64,000 nucleotides of DNA from Meridianimarinicoccus marinus (GCF_040689105.1 NZ_JBFBVU010000007.1:1-64000); one strand, 5' to 3'; numbered from the stretch's first letter, positions 25,993 to 35,630 are shown. Notes: generated by a model not told the origin, from the sequence alone. Made by a program: numbers and translations.

Positions 25993-27299
25993 CCAAACCC
26001 ATCGTCCGGAAACTCCGGTGCGCCGTCTACACCCGGAAATCCTCCGAGGAAGGGCTGGAGCAGGAGTTCAACAGCCTTCATGCCCAGAGGGAAGCCTGCG
26101 AAGCCTATGTTGCCAGCCAGCGCTCCGAGGGCTGGGTGCTGGTCCGTGATTCCTACGATGACGGCGGCATCTCGGGCGGCACGCTGGAACGCCCTGCCCT
26201 GCACCGCCTGCTCGCGGATGTCGAGGACGGGTTGGTCGACGTGGTCGTCGTCTACAAGATCGACCGCCTGTCGCGCGCGCTGATGGATTTTTCCAGGTTG
26301 GTCGAGGTGTTCGACCGCAACGGCGTCACCTTCGTGTCCGTCACCCAATCGTTCAACACCACCACCTCCATGGGCCGCCTGACATTGAACATCCTGCTGT
26401 CCTTCGCCCAGTTCGAGCGTGAAGTGACCGCCGAACGCATCCGCGACAAGGTCCGCGCCAGCCGGATGAAGGGCATGTGGATGGGCGGCGTGCCGCCGCT
26501 GGGCTACGAGGTGAATGACCGCAAGCTGATCATCAAGGAGGCCGACGCCGCGAATGTCCGCTGGATCTTCGACCGGTTCCTCGAGATCGGCTCGGCAACG
26601 GAACTGGCGCGGGACCTGGCGGGGCGCGACATCCGCACCCCGAAAGGAAACCGGATCGACAGGAAGTTCCTCTACCGGATGCTGAACAACCGCGCCTACA
26701 TCGGCGAAGCGGTCCACAAGGGCGAAAGCTATCCCGGCGAGCACGCGGCGATCATCGACCGCGAGACATGGGACAGGGTCCATACAATCCTCCAGGAGAG
26801 CCCCCGAAAACGTGCCGCCCGCACCCGCGCCGACACGCCTGCGCTGCTGAAAGGTCTTCTGTATGGCCCCGACGGGGCGGTGTTCTCGCCGACCCACACG
26901 CGCAAGGGCGGCAAGCTCTACCGCTACTATGTCAGCCAGACAGTGTTGAAGCACGGGGCTGGCTCCTGTTGCGTGGGTCGCGTGCCAGCAGGGGAGATCG
27001 AGGCCGCGGTCATCGACCAACTCCGCGCCGTGTTCCGCCAGCCGGAGATCGTGGCGGGCACATGGAAAGCGGCACGCGCACAGGATGTTGAGATCACAGA
27101 GGCCGACGCCCTGACGGCTCTGCAGCAGTTGGCCCCGCTCTGGGACGAATTCTTCCCCGCCGAGCAGGCACGCATCGCGACACTGCTGGTCGAGCGCGTC
27201 GACATCGGCACGGACGGCCTGAATGTCAGGCTCCGCGTAGATGGCCTCCTTAGCCTCTCAACCGAAATGCTGGCAGAAAACACGGGGGCCGCCACATGA
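25989..27299 (+). CDS. Large serine recombinase (element A integrase)
   Basis: A 436-residue recombinase. The resolvase domain has the catalytic serine in YTRKSSEEG (residues 18-19), KIDRLSRALMDFSRL and SFAQFEREVTAERIRDK. A recombinase domain follows (GGVPPLGYEVN, TPKGNRIDRKFLYRMLNNRA), then a zinc-ribbon-like part with HTRKGGKLYRYYVSQ and the CC of GSCCVGR. Enzymes of this type integrate and excise mobile elements at att sites. It is homologous along its length to the recombinase at 58271 but not identical, so the two modules have a separate history from the duplicated block. Confidence 0.93.
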   Translation: MTKPIVRKLRCAVYTRKSSEEGLEQEFNSLHAQREACEAYVASQRSEGWVLVRDSYDDGGISGGTLERPALHRLLADVEDGLVDVVVVYKIDRLSRALMDFSRLVEVFDRNGVTFVSVTQSFNTTTSMGRLTLNILLSFAQFEREVTAERIRDKVRASRMKGMWMGGVPPLGYEVNDRKLIIKEADAANVRWIFDRFLEIGSATELARDLAGRDIRTPKGNRIDRKFLYRMLNNRAYIGEAVHKGESYPGEHAAIIDRETWDRVHTILQESPRKRAARTRADTPALLKGLLYGPDGAVFSPTHTRKGGKLYRYYVSQTVLKHGAGSCCVGRVPAGEIEAAVIDQLRAVFRQPEIVAGTWKAARAQDVEITEADALTALQQLAPLWDEFFPAEQARIATLLVERVDIGTDGLNVRLRVDGLLSLSTEMLAENTGAAT

Positions 27300-27688
27300 C
27301 CCGAAGCACGCCGATCCCCGACACCGTCACAATCCACGTGCCATTCCGCATCGTGAAGCGCGGCGGTCGGAAGGAGATGCAGTTGCCGGAGGGAGCCGTG
27401 CAGCCACGGCGGGCCGACAACACGCTGGTCAAGGCGCTGGCCCGTGCGTTCCGATGGAAGAGGATGCTTGAGTCGGGCGAGTTCACGACCATCGCCGAAC
27501 TGGCCGAACGAGAGGGGATCGCACCGTCCTACATGACCCGCGTCTTGCGCCTCACGCTGCTCGCGCCCGATATCGTCGAGGCAATTTTCGACAGGGCGCA
27601 GGGATCGGACGTGACGCTGGCGCGGCTGCTCGAGCCGTTTCCAACCGAGTGGGTGGAGCAGTGCGTTCAGCTCTCTCGAACGACGTAA
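27296..27688 (+). CDS. HTH protein following the serine recombinase (element A)
   Basis: A 130-residue protein: VPFRIVKRGGRKEMQLPEGA, then an HTH TIAELAEREGIAPSYMTRVL, RLTLLAPDIVEAI and LLEPFP. It is highly similar to 59578-59970. The HTH resembles the ParB/KorB-type or resolvase-type recognition helix. It is always last in the DUF2924-recombinase gene set here and coupled by ATGA, so it may bind the att region or control the recombinase. Exact role unknown. Confidence 0.8.
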   Translation: MTRSTPIPDTVTIHVPFRIVKRGGRKEMQLPEGAVQPRRADNTLVKALARAFRWKRMLESGEFTTIAELAEREGIAPSYMTRVLRLTLLAPDIVEAIFDRAQGSDVTLARLLEPFPTEWVEQCVQLSRTT

Positions 27689-27747
27689 CCGGCCCATTCC
27701 GGTCATTGAGTGGGAGCGCCGTGAATGTCTGCTTCTGCTGACGCAAT

Positions 27748-28608
27748 TCACAACGCCTGTTCGGTTTGGCAAAGCCATGCGGCTGGCTTTGCGCCAAGCT
27801 CGATCCGCGCGCGCTGTAATAGCATTTCCCTTTGCGTATCGACAAGGTGTTCAGAAAACTGCTCTCGGCTCGAGAAAAACCGTGCATCGTCCTTGAACAG
27901 GCCGGTATTCGCCTCTGGTGCAAAGTGTTCCGCCCGCCTGCGCATGACGTCTTTCCTGGTTGTTTCGACTATGGATTGCTGGCTGTCCGGCGCCAGGGTG
28001 ATGCCAATGAACTCGGCAATAGCCCGCAGTGCGGCAAGCGGATCATGCGACATCGCGGCGTAGTGGAGCCGCAATGCTGCGCGCGCCTCGGAACACCGTA
28101 GGTGGTGTATGACCGATGAAAGCGTAACACCGTCGAACCGTACTCGGTTCGATGGAAGCGACACGAATGCGTCAAAGGCGCTTTTCAGCGCTCCGCGGTT
28201 GGGGTGACCCGGGGGCGGAACCGTCATGTTGGCAAGGTGACGTCGCATGGACAGGAAACTTTCTCCCGGATCCCGATAAACCGTGACGAACGCGACGCCT
28301 TCGGCCAGCGGCAACCCGTCCAGCGGCGTGTGGGTCTTGAACAGGCGGCGGCCATTTGCAGGTTGTGCATTGCGCGTCGGTGCATCGGGATCGCCCCCAT
28401 GAAAATCCACCCAGGGCGCGACCGAGGACAGCCTGTTGAACCGCACTTCCGGCCCGTGCAGGGCGAGATAGATCATGGCCAACGTCCAGGTCGTGCCGCA
28501 TTTGGGAGGCGTGGACAAGACGACATCACCAGGCCGAAGTTCGACTTCGGCCCAGCGAGCGCTGTCAAACAGGCTGCCCTGATATCGCGGCAAACTGGGG
28601 GGCGTCAT
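27748..28608 (-). CDS. Sulfotransferase domain protein
   Basis: A 286-residue protein with the PAPS-binding 5-prime phosphosulfate loop TPPKCGTTW at residues 33-41 and the 3-prime phosphate motif TVYRDPGESFLSMRRH near residue 108, so it should transfer sulfate from PAPS to an alcohol or amine. The C-terminal part has the expected RAEHFAPEANTGLFKDDARF region. Start at 28608 is preferred (GGGAGACACCCGATG on the minus strand). Acceptor not known. It lies directly beside the end of element A and upstream of nothing obvious; an alkyl sulfatase occurs at 39385 but the two are not in one operon. Confidence 0.85.
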   Translation of the reverse strand: MTPPSLPRYQGSLFDSARWAEVELRPGDVVLSTPPKCGTTWTLAMIYLALHGPEVRFNRLSSVAPWVDFHGGDPDAPTRNAQPANGRRLFKTHTPLDGLPLAEGVAFVTVYRDPGESFLSMRRHLANMTVPPPGHPNRGALKSAFDAFVSLPSNRVRFDGVTLSSVIHHLRCSEARAALRLHYAAMSHDPLAALRAIAEFIGITLAPDSQQSIVETTRKDVMRRRAEHFAPEANTGLFKDDARFFSSREQFSEHLVDTQREMLLQRARIELGAKPAAWLCQTEQAL

Positions 28609-28663
28609 CGGGTGTCTCCCAATAAAACAGCCCGTGGATCGGCCATGCGGCAGGACAAGTCTA

Positions 28664-29686
28664 TCAGTTCGTCGGCGTTTCGGCCGCGATTTGTGCCGTG
28701 TAGAAGTCAAGGATCTCCTGCCCGTCGAGGCCAATCGCCTGCATGCGCTTCAACCAACCTTGAAGCGGTCCGTTCGATGCCGCCAGCAGTTCCGCTTCAA
28801 GGGCATCGCTTGCCGGAATAACCTGCATCTGCGCGTCCAGGCTCTGCATTTTCTTGTCGTTGAGACCCGTCCAGATCGTACCGACGGTCTCTGCGAAGGC
28901 TGCACCGGACAGCGCCATGATCGCGGTCTGATCCGCTTGCGAGATTTCATCCCATGCCGCATCGGAAATGACGAAACTGAAGGCGGGCGTAAAGATCTTG
29001 CGTTTGGTGACCGTGATCGATTTCGCGTGTTGCAATGCATTGAACTTGTCTGCGTCCCACGGCGGGATGCCGACAAACCCGTCGACAACACCGCTTTGTA
29101 TCACTTCCGCCATCTGGATGGCGGGACCCGAGACAACGCTGCCGCCGCCCGCGCTCAGGATCGCTGAAGTCACACCGGGCAGGGCCCACATCTTGCGGTT
29201 GGTCGCGTCAGCGAGCGTTTCGATGGGCGTTTCATTCAGCGAATAGAAATCCCCGCCAGGCGCCACGAAGGCCGACAGCAGGTGCAGCCCGTCATATTCG
29301 TCGATGCCGGACAAATGCGTCTCGTAGGTGCGCCAGAGCGCGATCGACGAAGCGCGCCCGTCACCAGTGCCGGTGAAGGGCATCATCGCCACGAGAGGGC
29401 CGGTGATTTCGTCCGCGAGGAAGCCGTTGAAGGTGAAGCCTGCGTCGAACAGCCCGCCCCGGATCGATTCGATCTGTTTCGGAGGCGGGGCGAGGCTGCG
29501 CGACGGCACGGTTACGGTAACGCGGCCCTCTGTCGCCGCGGCCACATCCACGGCCCAGGGCGCAAGGACATCGGCACAAAAGAAGTGCTGCGCAGGCCAC
29601 AGGCAATTGACCAGAAGCTCTTTCGCGCTTGCCGGGCCAGCCAGAAGGGTGGACGCGGTCAGCGTCGAATATAGGAACTTGTTCAT
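28664..29686 (-). CDS. TRAP transporter solute-binding protein (DctP family)
   Basis: A 340-residue periplasmic protein with a signal peptide (to about residue 21, GPASAKE). It has DctP features: MQVIPASDALEAELLAASNG near the C-terminus, GVVDGFVGIPPWDADKFNAL and a conserved substrate-site arginine region. It binds an organic acid or similar solute for the DctQM membrane pair encoded just upstream. It is the third gene of the operon (dctQ, dctM, dctP order on the minus strand). The solute cannot be read from sequence. Confidence 0.88.
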   Translation of the reverse strand: MNKFLYSTLTASTLLAGPASAKELLVNCLWPAQHFFCADVLAPWAVDVAAATEGRVTVTVPSRSLAPPPKQIESIRGGLFDAGFTFNGFLADEITGPLVAMMPFTGTGDGRASSIALWRTYETHLSGIDEYDGLHLLSAFVAPGGDFYSLNETPIETLADATNRKMWALPGVTSAILSAGGGSVVSGPAIQMAEVIQSGVVDGFVGIPPWDADKFNALQHAKSITVTKRKIFTPAFSFVISDAAWDEISQADQTAIMALSGAAFAETVGTIWTGLNDKKMQSLDAQMQVIPASDALEAELLAASNGPLQGWLKRMQAIGLDGQEILDFYTAQIAAETPTN

Positions 29687-29705
29687 GACAACTCCTTTCG
29701 AGAGT

Positions 29706-31007
29706 TCAGTTGCGACCCATCAGGCCGGGGAGGAAAGTAGCGATCGACGGGATGGCGATGACGATTGCCAGCACACCCAGAAGGGCTGCCGCAAACGGCA
29801 GGACGCCCAGGAAGATCGTTGAAAGCGCAGTGTTTGGCGCGTTCGCCTTCACCACAAAGACATTCATGCCGACTGGTGGCGTGATCAGGCCAAGTTCGAC
29901 GACAAGAACCACGACGATGCCAAACCAGATCAGGTCGACCTCGGCCGCAATCAATGCCGGCAAGAAGACCGGGACCAACAGCAATAGAATGCCCACCGCC
30001 TCGAAGACCATGCCCATGGCAATGGCAATGGCGGCGACAGCACAGACCAACGCCGTTGGACCGAGTTCCATCCGCATGACAAGGTCGACCACGGCAACGG
30101 GAACGCCGGAAAGGTTGAGATACTGGGCAAAGACGCTGGCGCCGAAGATGATCATGAACAGCGACGCGGTGACGGAGGCTGTTTCTGCGAAACAGTCGCG
30201 CCAGTCGCGCAATCTCGTCAGGCGGCCGCGCGCAACGGCGATGATGCCCGCCCCGAAGGCACCGATCCCGGCGGCCTCTGTGGGCGTAAAGATGCGACCG
30301 TAGATGCCGCCCAGCACCAGCGCGAACAAGGCCAGAACCGGCAGCGCGGCACGCGCGGCACGCCGAGCGTTTTCCGGCGGCAATGCCATTTGCGGTGAGT
30401 CTGATTGCGGCGTGCGAACCAAGCAGGCCAGGACGGTCAGAAGGAAGGCCGCAACCAGCACCAGCCCCGGCAACAGTCCCGCCAGAAAGAGCAGGCCGAT
30501 ATCCTGCTCGGCGATGCTGCCATAAAGGATCAAGGGAACCGAGGGCGGGATCATGATGCCCAATGTGCCCCCGGCCGCAATGGTGCCCGTCGAGAGCCGG
30601 TCGCCATAGCCGTGGCGGCGCATGGCGGGCAGCGCCACGCGGACCATGGTTGCGGCTGTCGCAATGGATGAACCGCAAGCCGCAGAAAACCCCGCTGATG
30701 ACAGGATCGTCGCATATGCCAGAACCCCGCGCAGGCGGGAGAAAGCCAGTTGGGCTGCATCGTAGAGATCCTGCGACAGGTTCGCCCGGTGGACAAAGAC
30801 CCCCATCAACAAGAACAGCGGCACGACGGACAGCGGATAAGAGGTGGCAATGCTCTCGACCTGCTGACCGACCAACGTCAGCGCCGCGCCTGGACCTCGG
30901 ATCAGTGCCACCGCACAACCCGCCACCACCAGAGTGGCAAACCCGATCCGCACACCGATCAGGCACAGCCCGAGGATGACCAGCAGAACGATCATCGGAC
31001 CGATCAT
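29706..31007 (-). CDS. TRAP transporter large permease (DctM family)
   Basis: A 433-residue membrane protein with about 12 hydrophobic segments and DctM hallmarks: PLFLLMGVFVHRANLSQDLY near residue 55, ACGSSIATAATMVRVALPAM, GIMIPPSVPLILYGSIAEQD, and LITPPVGMNVFVVK near the end. It carries out sodium-driven uptake with DctQ and the binding protein. Its ATG at 31007 overlaps the dctQ stop (ATGA), which decides this start over a longer frame to 31049. Confidence 0.9.
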   Translation of the reverse strand: MIGPMIVLLVILGLCLIGVRIGFATLVVAGCAVALIRGPGAALTLVGQQVESIATSYPLSVVPLFLLMGVFVHRANLSQDLYDAAQLAFSRLRGVLAYATILSSAGFSAACGSSIATAATMVRVALPAMRRHGYGDRLSTGTIAAGGTLGIMIPPSVPLILYGSIAEQDIGLLFLAGLLPGLVLVAAFLLTVLACLVRTPQSDSPQMALPPENARRAARAALPVLALFALVLGGIYGRIFTPTEAAGIGAFGAGIIAVARGRLTRLRDWRDCFAETASVTASLFMIIFGASVFAQYLNLSGVPVAVVDLVMRMELGPTALVCAVAAIAIAMGMVFEAVGILLLLVPVFLPALIAAEVDLIWFGIVVVLVVELGLITPPVGMNVFVVKANAPNTALSTIFLGVLPFAAALLGVLAIVIAIPSIATFLPGLMGRN

Positions 31008-31468
31008 CGCCCCCGGCCCGTCAGGTGCAGGGCGGTCGCAAGCCCGCACAGCAGTGAATAAGCAAGCAGCGGCACGGCCACTGCGACCTCCAGTACCAGC
31101 GATTGCTTGCCGCGCAGCGCAGCATCAAACCCCATGTGTGCCAGTTGCCAGGCGATCGCCGCGAGCCCGACTGCGGTAAATATCCCGATCACCCCGGACA
31201 TCAGCCTTGGGTACAGCTGCGCCAGCCGGGGCGAGATCAAGTCAATGGCCACATGGGTATTCCGTGCGCTCACAAGGCCCAGACCGCAGAAGACGAAAGC
31301 CCCCATGATCCACTGGATGACTTCGGTGGCCCCGAAGAGCGGCCTGTTGAACCCGTAGCGCCCGACCACATCGCAGACTGTCAGGCCAAGAAGGACCGCC
31401 CCAAGACCAAGCGCCAGCCATTCGAGAGCGGCGATGGTGCAGGACCGCAGGTCATTGAGAGTTGGCAT
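31004..31468 (-). CDS. TRAP transporter small permease (DctQ family)
   Basis: A 154-residue protein with four membrane segments and the DctQ core VVGRYGFNRPLFGATEVIQW, then NTHVAIDLISPRL. First gene of the TRAP operon, divergent from the LysR-type gene at 31558. Start at 31468 is chosen for AGGAAA a few bases before; the longer frame to 31612 would run through the intergenic operator. Helps DctM assembly and transport. Confidence 0.88.
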   Translation of the reverse strand: MPTLNDLRSCTIAALEWLALGLGAVLLGLTVCDVVGRYGFNRPLFGATEVIQWIMGAFVFCGLGLVSARNTHVAIDLISPRLAQLYPRLMSGVIGIFTAVGLAAIAWQLAHMGFDAALRGKQSLVLEVAVAVPLLAYSLLCGLATALHLTGRGR

Positions 31469-31518
31469 CACGGTTTCCTTTCTGGTTGATCCCAGTATGA
31501 AACCGCCATTACTATTTC

Positions 31519-31537
31519 TGCAAATGATCCTTTTGCA
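31519..31537. promoter_or_regulatory. LysR-type operator palindrome between TRAP operon and regulator
   Basis: TGCAAATGATCCTTTTGCA is a perfect inverted repeat, TGCAAA-N7-TTTGCA, with a T-N11-A core as expected for LysR-type regulators. It lies in the 89-base gap between the divergent dctQ and LysR-type genes, so it is the likely binding site of the regulator encoded next to it. Confidence 0.7.
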
Positions 31538-31557
31538 CCTTATCATAACCTGGTGAC

Positions 31558-32502
31558 ATGATGATTGAACCTCGCCATCTCGTCCAGCTTGCGGTGATCG
31601 TCGAGAAGGCAAGCTTTACCGAGGCCGCGCGGTCTCTGAATGTCACCCAGCCTGCGCTTAGCAAGATGATCAGCCAGTTGGAAAAACGGCTCGACGCGCC
31701 ACTTCTAAGTCAGCGCAGACCGGTTCTGCCTACACCCCTTGGGGAAAAGCTGGCGCAACAGGGGCGACTGATCCAGACGTCGCTTAACGAAGCGGGACAA
31801 GCCATCTCTGACCGCCAACGTGGGCTGCGCGGGCGGATCAGGCTTGGAGCGCCGCCGTTCTTCCTTGAAACGCTCGCCAGCGATGTGGTGCGAGATTTTT
31901 CACACCAGCATCCCGATGTGGCTTTCGAATTCGTCGCGGGGTTTCTTGACGAGGTGCGAGACCTTGTCCTGCAACGCCGCCTCGATCTGGCGCTTGGCCC
32001 CGTGAACGCGACACTGAACGCCCCATTGCTTCGAACAGAGCGACTGATTTTGGCCCAGAAGGCCCTGTTTTGCCGTTCGGACCACCCGTTGTTGAGCCAG
32101 CCATCTGTCACTGCAGAAGACCTGGCGTCCGTCGGTTGGATCGGCCATTCGCCCGGCAGCGTCATCACCTCCGAAATGAAGGCTGATCTCTTCGATTTCG
32201 GTGTCGAAGGGATCGAACTGGTGGTGGCCTCGGCGTCTGTCAGCCTCTTGTTGTCGCTGCTCGAAACAACCGACTATCTGTCTTACTTGCCGTTGTTCAT
32301 GATGCGCGATGCAGTACGCTCAGGCCGCATAAGCGCGCTGCCCGTGACGGGGTTCGCACCGAGAACGCCCTTGGGCCTGATCCACGACGTCACCGCCATG
32401 TCCGACCCGCTGGTTCGCGCCTTCGCAGACACGATGAAGACCCACCTGATTGCGGCCGATCTCGAAATCTTGCGAACATTCCCCTACCTCTCACCAAAAT
32501 GA
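31558..32502 (+). CDS. LysR-family transcriptional regulator of the TRAP operon
   Basis: A 314-residue protein with an N-terminal winged HTH (LVQLAVIVEKASFTEAARSL, then VTQPALSKMISQLEKRLDAP) and a substrate-binding LysR effector domain (RIRLGAPPFFLETLASDVVR). It is transcribed away from the TRAP operon and probably controls it in response to the transported solute or a product, using the palindrome at 31519-31537. Two adjacent ATGs (31558, 31561) are possible starts. Confidence 0.9.
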   Translation: MMIEPRHLVQLAVIVEKASFTEAARSLNVTQPALSKMISQLEKRLDAPLLSQRRPVLPTPLGEKLAQQGRLIQTSLNEAGQAISDRQRGLRGRIRLGAPPFFLETLASDVVRDFSHQHPDVAFEFVAGFLDEVRDLVLQRRLDLALGPVNATLNAPLLRTERLILAQKALFCRSDHPLLSQPSVTAEDLASVGWIGHSPGSVITSEMKADLFDFGVEGIELVVASASVSLLLSLLETTDYLSYLPLFMMRDAVRSGRISALPVTGFAPRTPLGLIHDVTAMSDPLVRAFADTMKTHLIAADLEILRTFPYLSPK

Positions 32503-32714
32503 CAGGTTGCTGAACGACCTTCGACTTGCCCGTTGGGGGAGTTGTTCTCTTGAAGGCGGTCATTCGAGCGACCTGCGCCGAACGTCCGCTTCCCGCCCTT
32601 CGAGAGCATTGTCGGGAACAGCTTTACACAATAGGCGCCCAGTCGCGCCTGAAATGCGCCCGGCAGGGTTCCGCGTTGTCTGATATCTGCTACACATAAG
32701 GAAAGACTGGCAAA

Positions 32715-35630
32715 TTGGTGCCCATGAACCTCACCTCAAAAACCTTTCTGGGGTTCCTCGTTGACCCATTCGGCCGACATCCAAGGTCCCTGACCCTGCA
32801 AGACAAGGGTATTGCGACACGCGGGGCGGGTTCGCCCTGGATAGGGCTTGGAGATATATCGACGCGGCCATCGGTGAGGAAAGGCCTTCTCTCGTCGTCT
32901 CTATCGCTCGATCTCGGGGGTGGTCGAAACCTGACCTTGCCAGCTGTGGATTCGTCTGCGGCCAGGAAATTCACGCATGCGACTGCCACCGCCTGGAATG
33001 AATTCAATCGGGAGGAACTGGAAAAAGAGGACGCCGCAGTCCGGCGCATCCTGCAAGCGCTCGATGCGCTAAAGGTGCCGGATGTTTACCAAGCGGCATG
33101 CCATGTAGCGCCGTTGGCGCGCGATGCTGCCGACCTGAACAGCCGAGTGCTGTCCAAGCTGAATGCAGAGGCCGTTGGCAACAAGGTGATGTCCCGAGTT
33201 GCCCCGATCACGGCGTTCGCATCCGATCCGAATGCCGTCCGGGACGCGTCAATCGAGGCGTTCGTGGAAGCTCAACTGCTTCGTTGGAAGGATTTCTTCG
33301 ACACGGTCGAGTCCATGCCGCTGACGCCGGAACAGCGGCTGTCCGTCGTCGTCGACGAAGACGCGACTCTCGTTCTGGCTGGCGCAGGATCAGGCAAGAC
33401 CAGTGTGATCACTGCGAAGGCAGCGTACCTCGTGAAGGCGGAGATACGGAAGCCAAGTGAGCTCCTGCTGCTTGCCTTCGCGAAAGACGCAGCGACCGAG
33501 ATGTCGGAGCGGATCGAGGCCAGGTGCGGAGTTCCCGTGGCAGCTCGCACATTCCACGCGTTGGCCTATGAGATCATCGGCGAGGTGGAAGGCGAGAAGC
33601 CGCCTTTGGCGCCGACCGCGACAGACGACAAGGCGTTCTTGTCCCTGATGAAGGAGATCCTGCGGCACGTCGTGGCGACCGCCAGTGAGATCGCGCAGAC
33701 CGTGATTGGCTGGTTCGCCGGTTTCTTCGACGACTTCCCGACAGAGTGGGACTTCAAGACGAAGCACGATTGGTATGCGCAGATCGAAAGCCGCAACTTG
33801 CGGACACTGCAAGGCGAGACGGTGAACAGTTTTGAAGAGCTGCTGATCGCCAACTGGTTGTTCCGGAACGGCATCGCCTACGAGTACGAGCCGAGCTACG
33901 AGCACAAGCTTCAAAAGACCGGTCGCCGCGTCTATACGCCCGATTTCCGGCTGACAGAGAGCGGCGTCTACATCGAGCATTTCGGCGTGCGCAAGAAGCG
34001 CGGAAGGGATGGCGTGGAGGAACTGACCACGGCGCCTTACGTCAATCGCGAGGAATACCTCGCAAGCATGGCCTGGAAACGGCAGGTCCATGCCGAGCAC
34101 GAGACGGTTCTGGTCGAAACCTACAGCTCGGAGCGTGAAGAAGGCCGGCTGCTCGACGCGCTTGCGGAAAAGCTTGCGCCCCACGTCACGCTGCGGCCGG
34201 TTCCGGACATTGCGATCTACGACCGTGTGGCCGAGGTCGGGGTGGTGGACAGCTTCACTTCAATGATGGGCACCTTCCTGCGTCACTTCAAGAACGGCGG
34301 CTACAGGGTCGAGGACTGCTCCGACAAAGCACAGTCACTCAAGATGGGCGAGCGGGCCGAGGCCTTCCTCACGATCTTCGCGGCCGTGTTCCGAGAATAT
34401 CAGTCCCGCCTGGGCGATCGGATCGACTTCGAAGACATGGTGAACCGCGCCACGGCCCTTGTCGAAAGCGGGCGCTACCAGAGCCAGTTCCGGCATATCC
34501 TCGTCGACGAGTTCCAGGACATCTCGACCGGGCGGGCGAAGCTGATCCAGGCTCTCAAGCGCCAGCATTCCGATGCTAAGGTGTTTGCCGTTGGCGATGA
34601 CTGGCAGTCGATCTACCGCTTTGCCGGGTCGGACATCCATATCATGCGCAACTTCGGCACGGAGTTCGGCGGCACATATGCAGGGGCCATCGGCGTCCAT
34701 CGGACCGTCGATCTTGGTCGGACCTTCCGATCTGTCGACAAGATCGCATTGGCGGCCCGTCGCTTCGTTCTCCGCAACTCGGCACAGATCACCAAGACGG
34801 TGATACCAGCTGGCGAAACGGACGAACCTTCGATCAGGATCGCCTGGACGCGGCGCGACACCGGGGAGAAGACCTTGAACGAAGCCGTGGCTTCTCTTGC
34901 CGCTACTGAAGGAAAGGGAGGCGGTAAGCCGTCGATCCTTATCCTCGGGCGATATCGGTTCCTGAGGCCCGATGTCGGGCGGCTTCAGCGCCAAAACCCC
35001 GGAGCGACGATTTCCTTCAAGACCATCCATGCATCGAAAGGCCTAGAGGCCGATCACGTGATCATCCTTGGCGCCGACAACGCCAAGATGGGCTTCCCGT
35101 CGAAGATCGTCGATGACCCTCTGCTCAGCCTGGTATCGCCCGAGGCCGAGCCATATCCGAATGCCGAAGAACGACGCGTTATGTACGTCGCCGTGACCCG
35201 GGCGCGGCGTTCCGTCACCATCCTTGCATCCGAGGCGCGCCCCTCCATCTTCGTCGAAGAGCTGATGAAAGAGCCCGAGTTCGGCGTGGCTGTGCCTTTG
35301 GAGGCTCAGAAGCACACCCACACCTGCCCGGGTTGCGGCGGGCGTCTGCTCCATATGGCTGGCAAGGACGGTCGCGACTGGTATCGCTGCGAGCATGTGA
35401 AGCTGTGCGGCAGTCGCATGCCGGCTTGTCCGGCCTGCGGTGTCGGCCTCCCGGTTCGTTCCAAGACCAGAGGAGAACTGATTTGTAGCGATTGCGGTGA
35501 GAGCCAGCAAGCTTGCCCCAGTTGCGAAGCAGGGTGGCTTGTCAAACGGCGCGGTCGCTATGGAGCATTTCTCGGCTGTGTCCGCTTCCCAGATTGTGAT
35601 GGCAAAGCCAAGCTGCAGAAAAACGCATGA
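32715..35630 (+). CDS. UvrD/helicase IV-like DNA helicase with inserted nuclease-like domain and C-terminal zinc fingers
   Basis: A 971-residue superfamily 1 helicase. Walker A is AGAGSGKT near residue 225, and DEFQD lies near 597-601, followed by GDDWQSIYRFAGSD and motif VI VAVTRARR. Between them an insert at about 365-425 has the pattern E (NSFEELLIANWLF), PDF (409-411) and YIE (near 419), as in PD-(D/E)xK nucleases. The C-terminal 110 residues hold at least four CxxC pairs (CPGCGG, CPACG, CSDCG, CPSC), topoisomerase-type zinc fingers. Helicase IV proteins act in repair or recombination; the combination also occurs in defence islands. Start TTG 32715 or ATG 32724. It stands alone, between the LysR gene and a 900-bp gap. 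Confidence 0.87.
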   Translation: MVPMNLTSKTFLGFLVDPFGRHPRSLTLQDKGIATRGAGSPWIGLGDISTRPSVRKGLLSSSLSLDLGGGRNLTLPAVDSSAARKFTHATATAWNEFNREELEKEDAAVRRILQALDALKVPDVYQAACHVAPLARDAADLNSRVLSKLNAEAVGNKVMSRVAPITAFASDPNAVRDASIEAFVEAQLLRWKDFFDTVESMPLTPEQRLSVVVDEDATLVLAGAGSGKTSVITAKAAYLVKAEIRKPSELLLLAFAKDAATEMSERIEARCGVPVAARTFHALAYEIIGEVEGEKPPLAPTATDDKAFLSLMKEILRHVVATASEIAQTVIGWFAGFFDDFPTEWDFKTKHDWYAQIESRNLRTLQGETVNSFEELLIANWLFRNGIAYEYEPSYEHKLQKTGRRVYTPDFRLTESGVYIEHFGVRKKRGRDGVEELTTAPYVNREEYLASMAWKRQVHAEHETVLVETYSSEREEGRLLDALAEKLAPHVTLRPVPDIAIYDRVAEVGVVDSFTSMMGTFLRHFKNGGYRVEDCSDKAQSLKMGERAEAFLTIFAAVFREYQSRLGDRIDFEDMVNRATALVESGRYQSQFRHILVDEFQDISTGRAKLIQALKRQHSDAKVFAVGDDWQSIYRFAGSDIHIMRNFGTEFGGTYAGAIGVHRTVDLGRTFRSVDKIALAARRFVLRNSAQITKTVIPAGETDEPSIRIAWTRRDTGEKTLNEAVASLAATEGKGGGKPSILILGRYRFLRPDVGRLQRQNPGATISFKTIHASKGLEADHVIILGADNAKMGFPSKIVDDPLLSLVSPEAEPYPNAEERRVMYVAVTRARRSVTILASEARPSIFVEELMKEPEFGVAVPLEAQKHTHTCPGCGGRLLHMAGKDGRDWYRCEHVKLCGSRMPACPACGVGLPVRSKTRGELICSDCGESQQACPSCEAGWLVKRRGRYGAFLGCVRFPDCDGKAKLQKNA

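Noticed and set aside
15171..27688. Intact prophage
   Set aside because: No capsid, portal, large terminase, tail-tape or lysis genes; only a tail fragment, small terminases and replication/integration genes remain.
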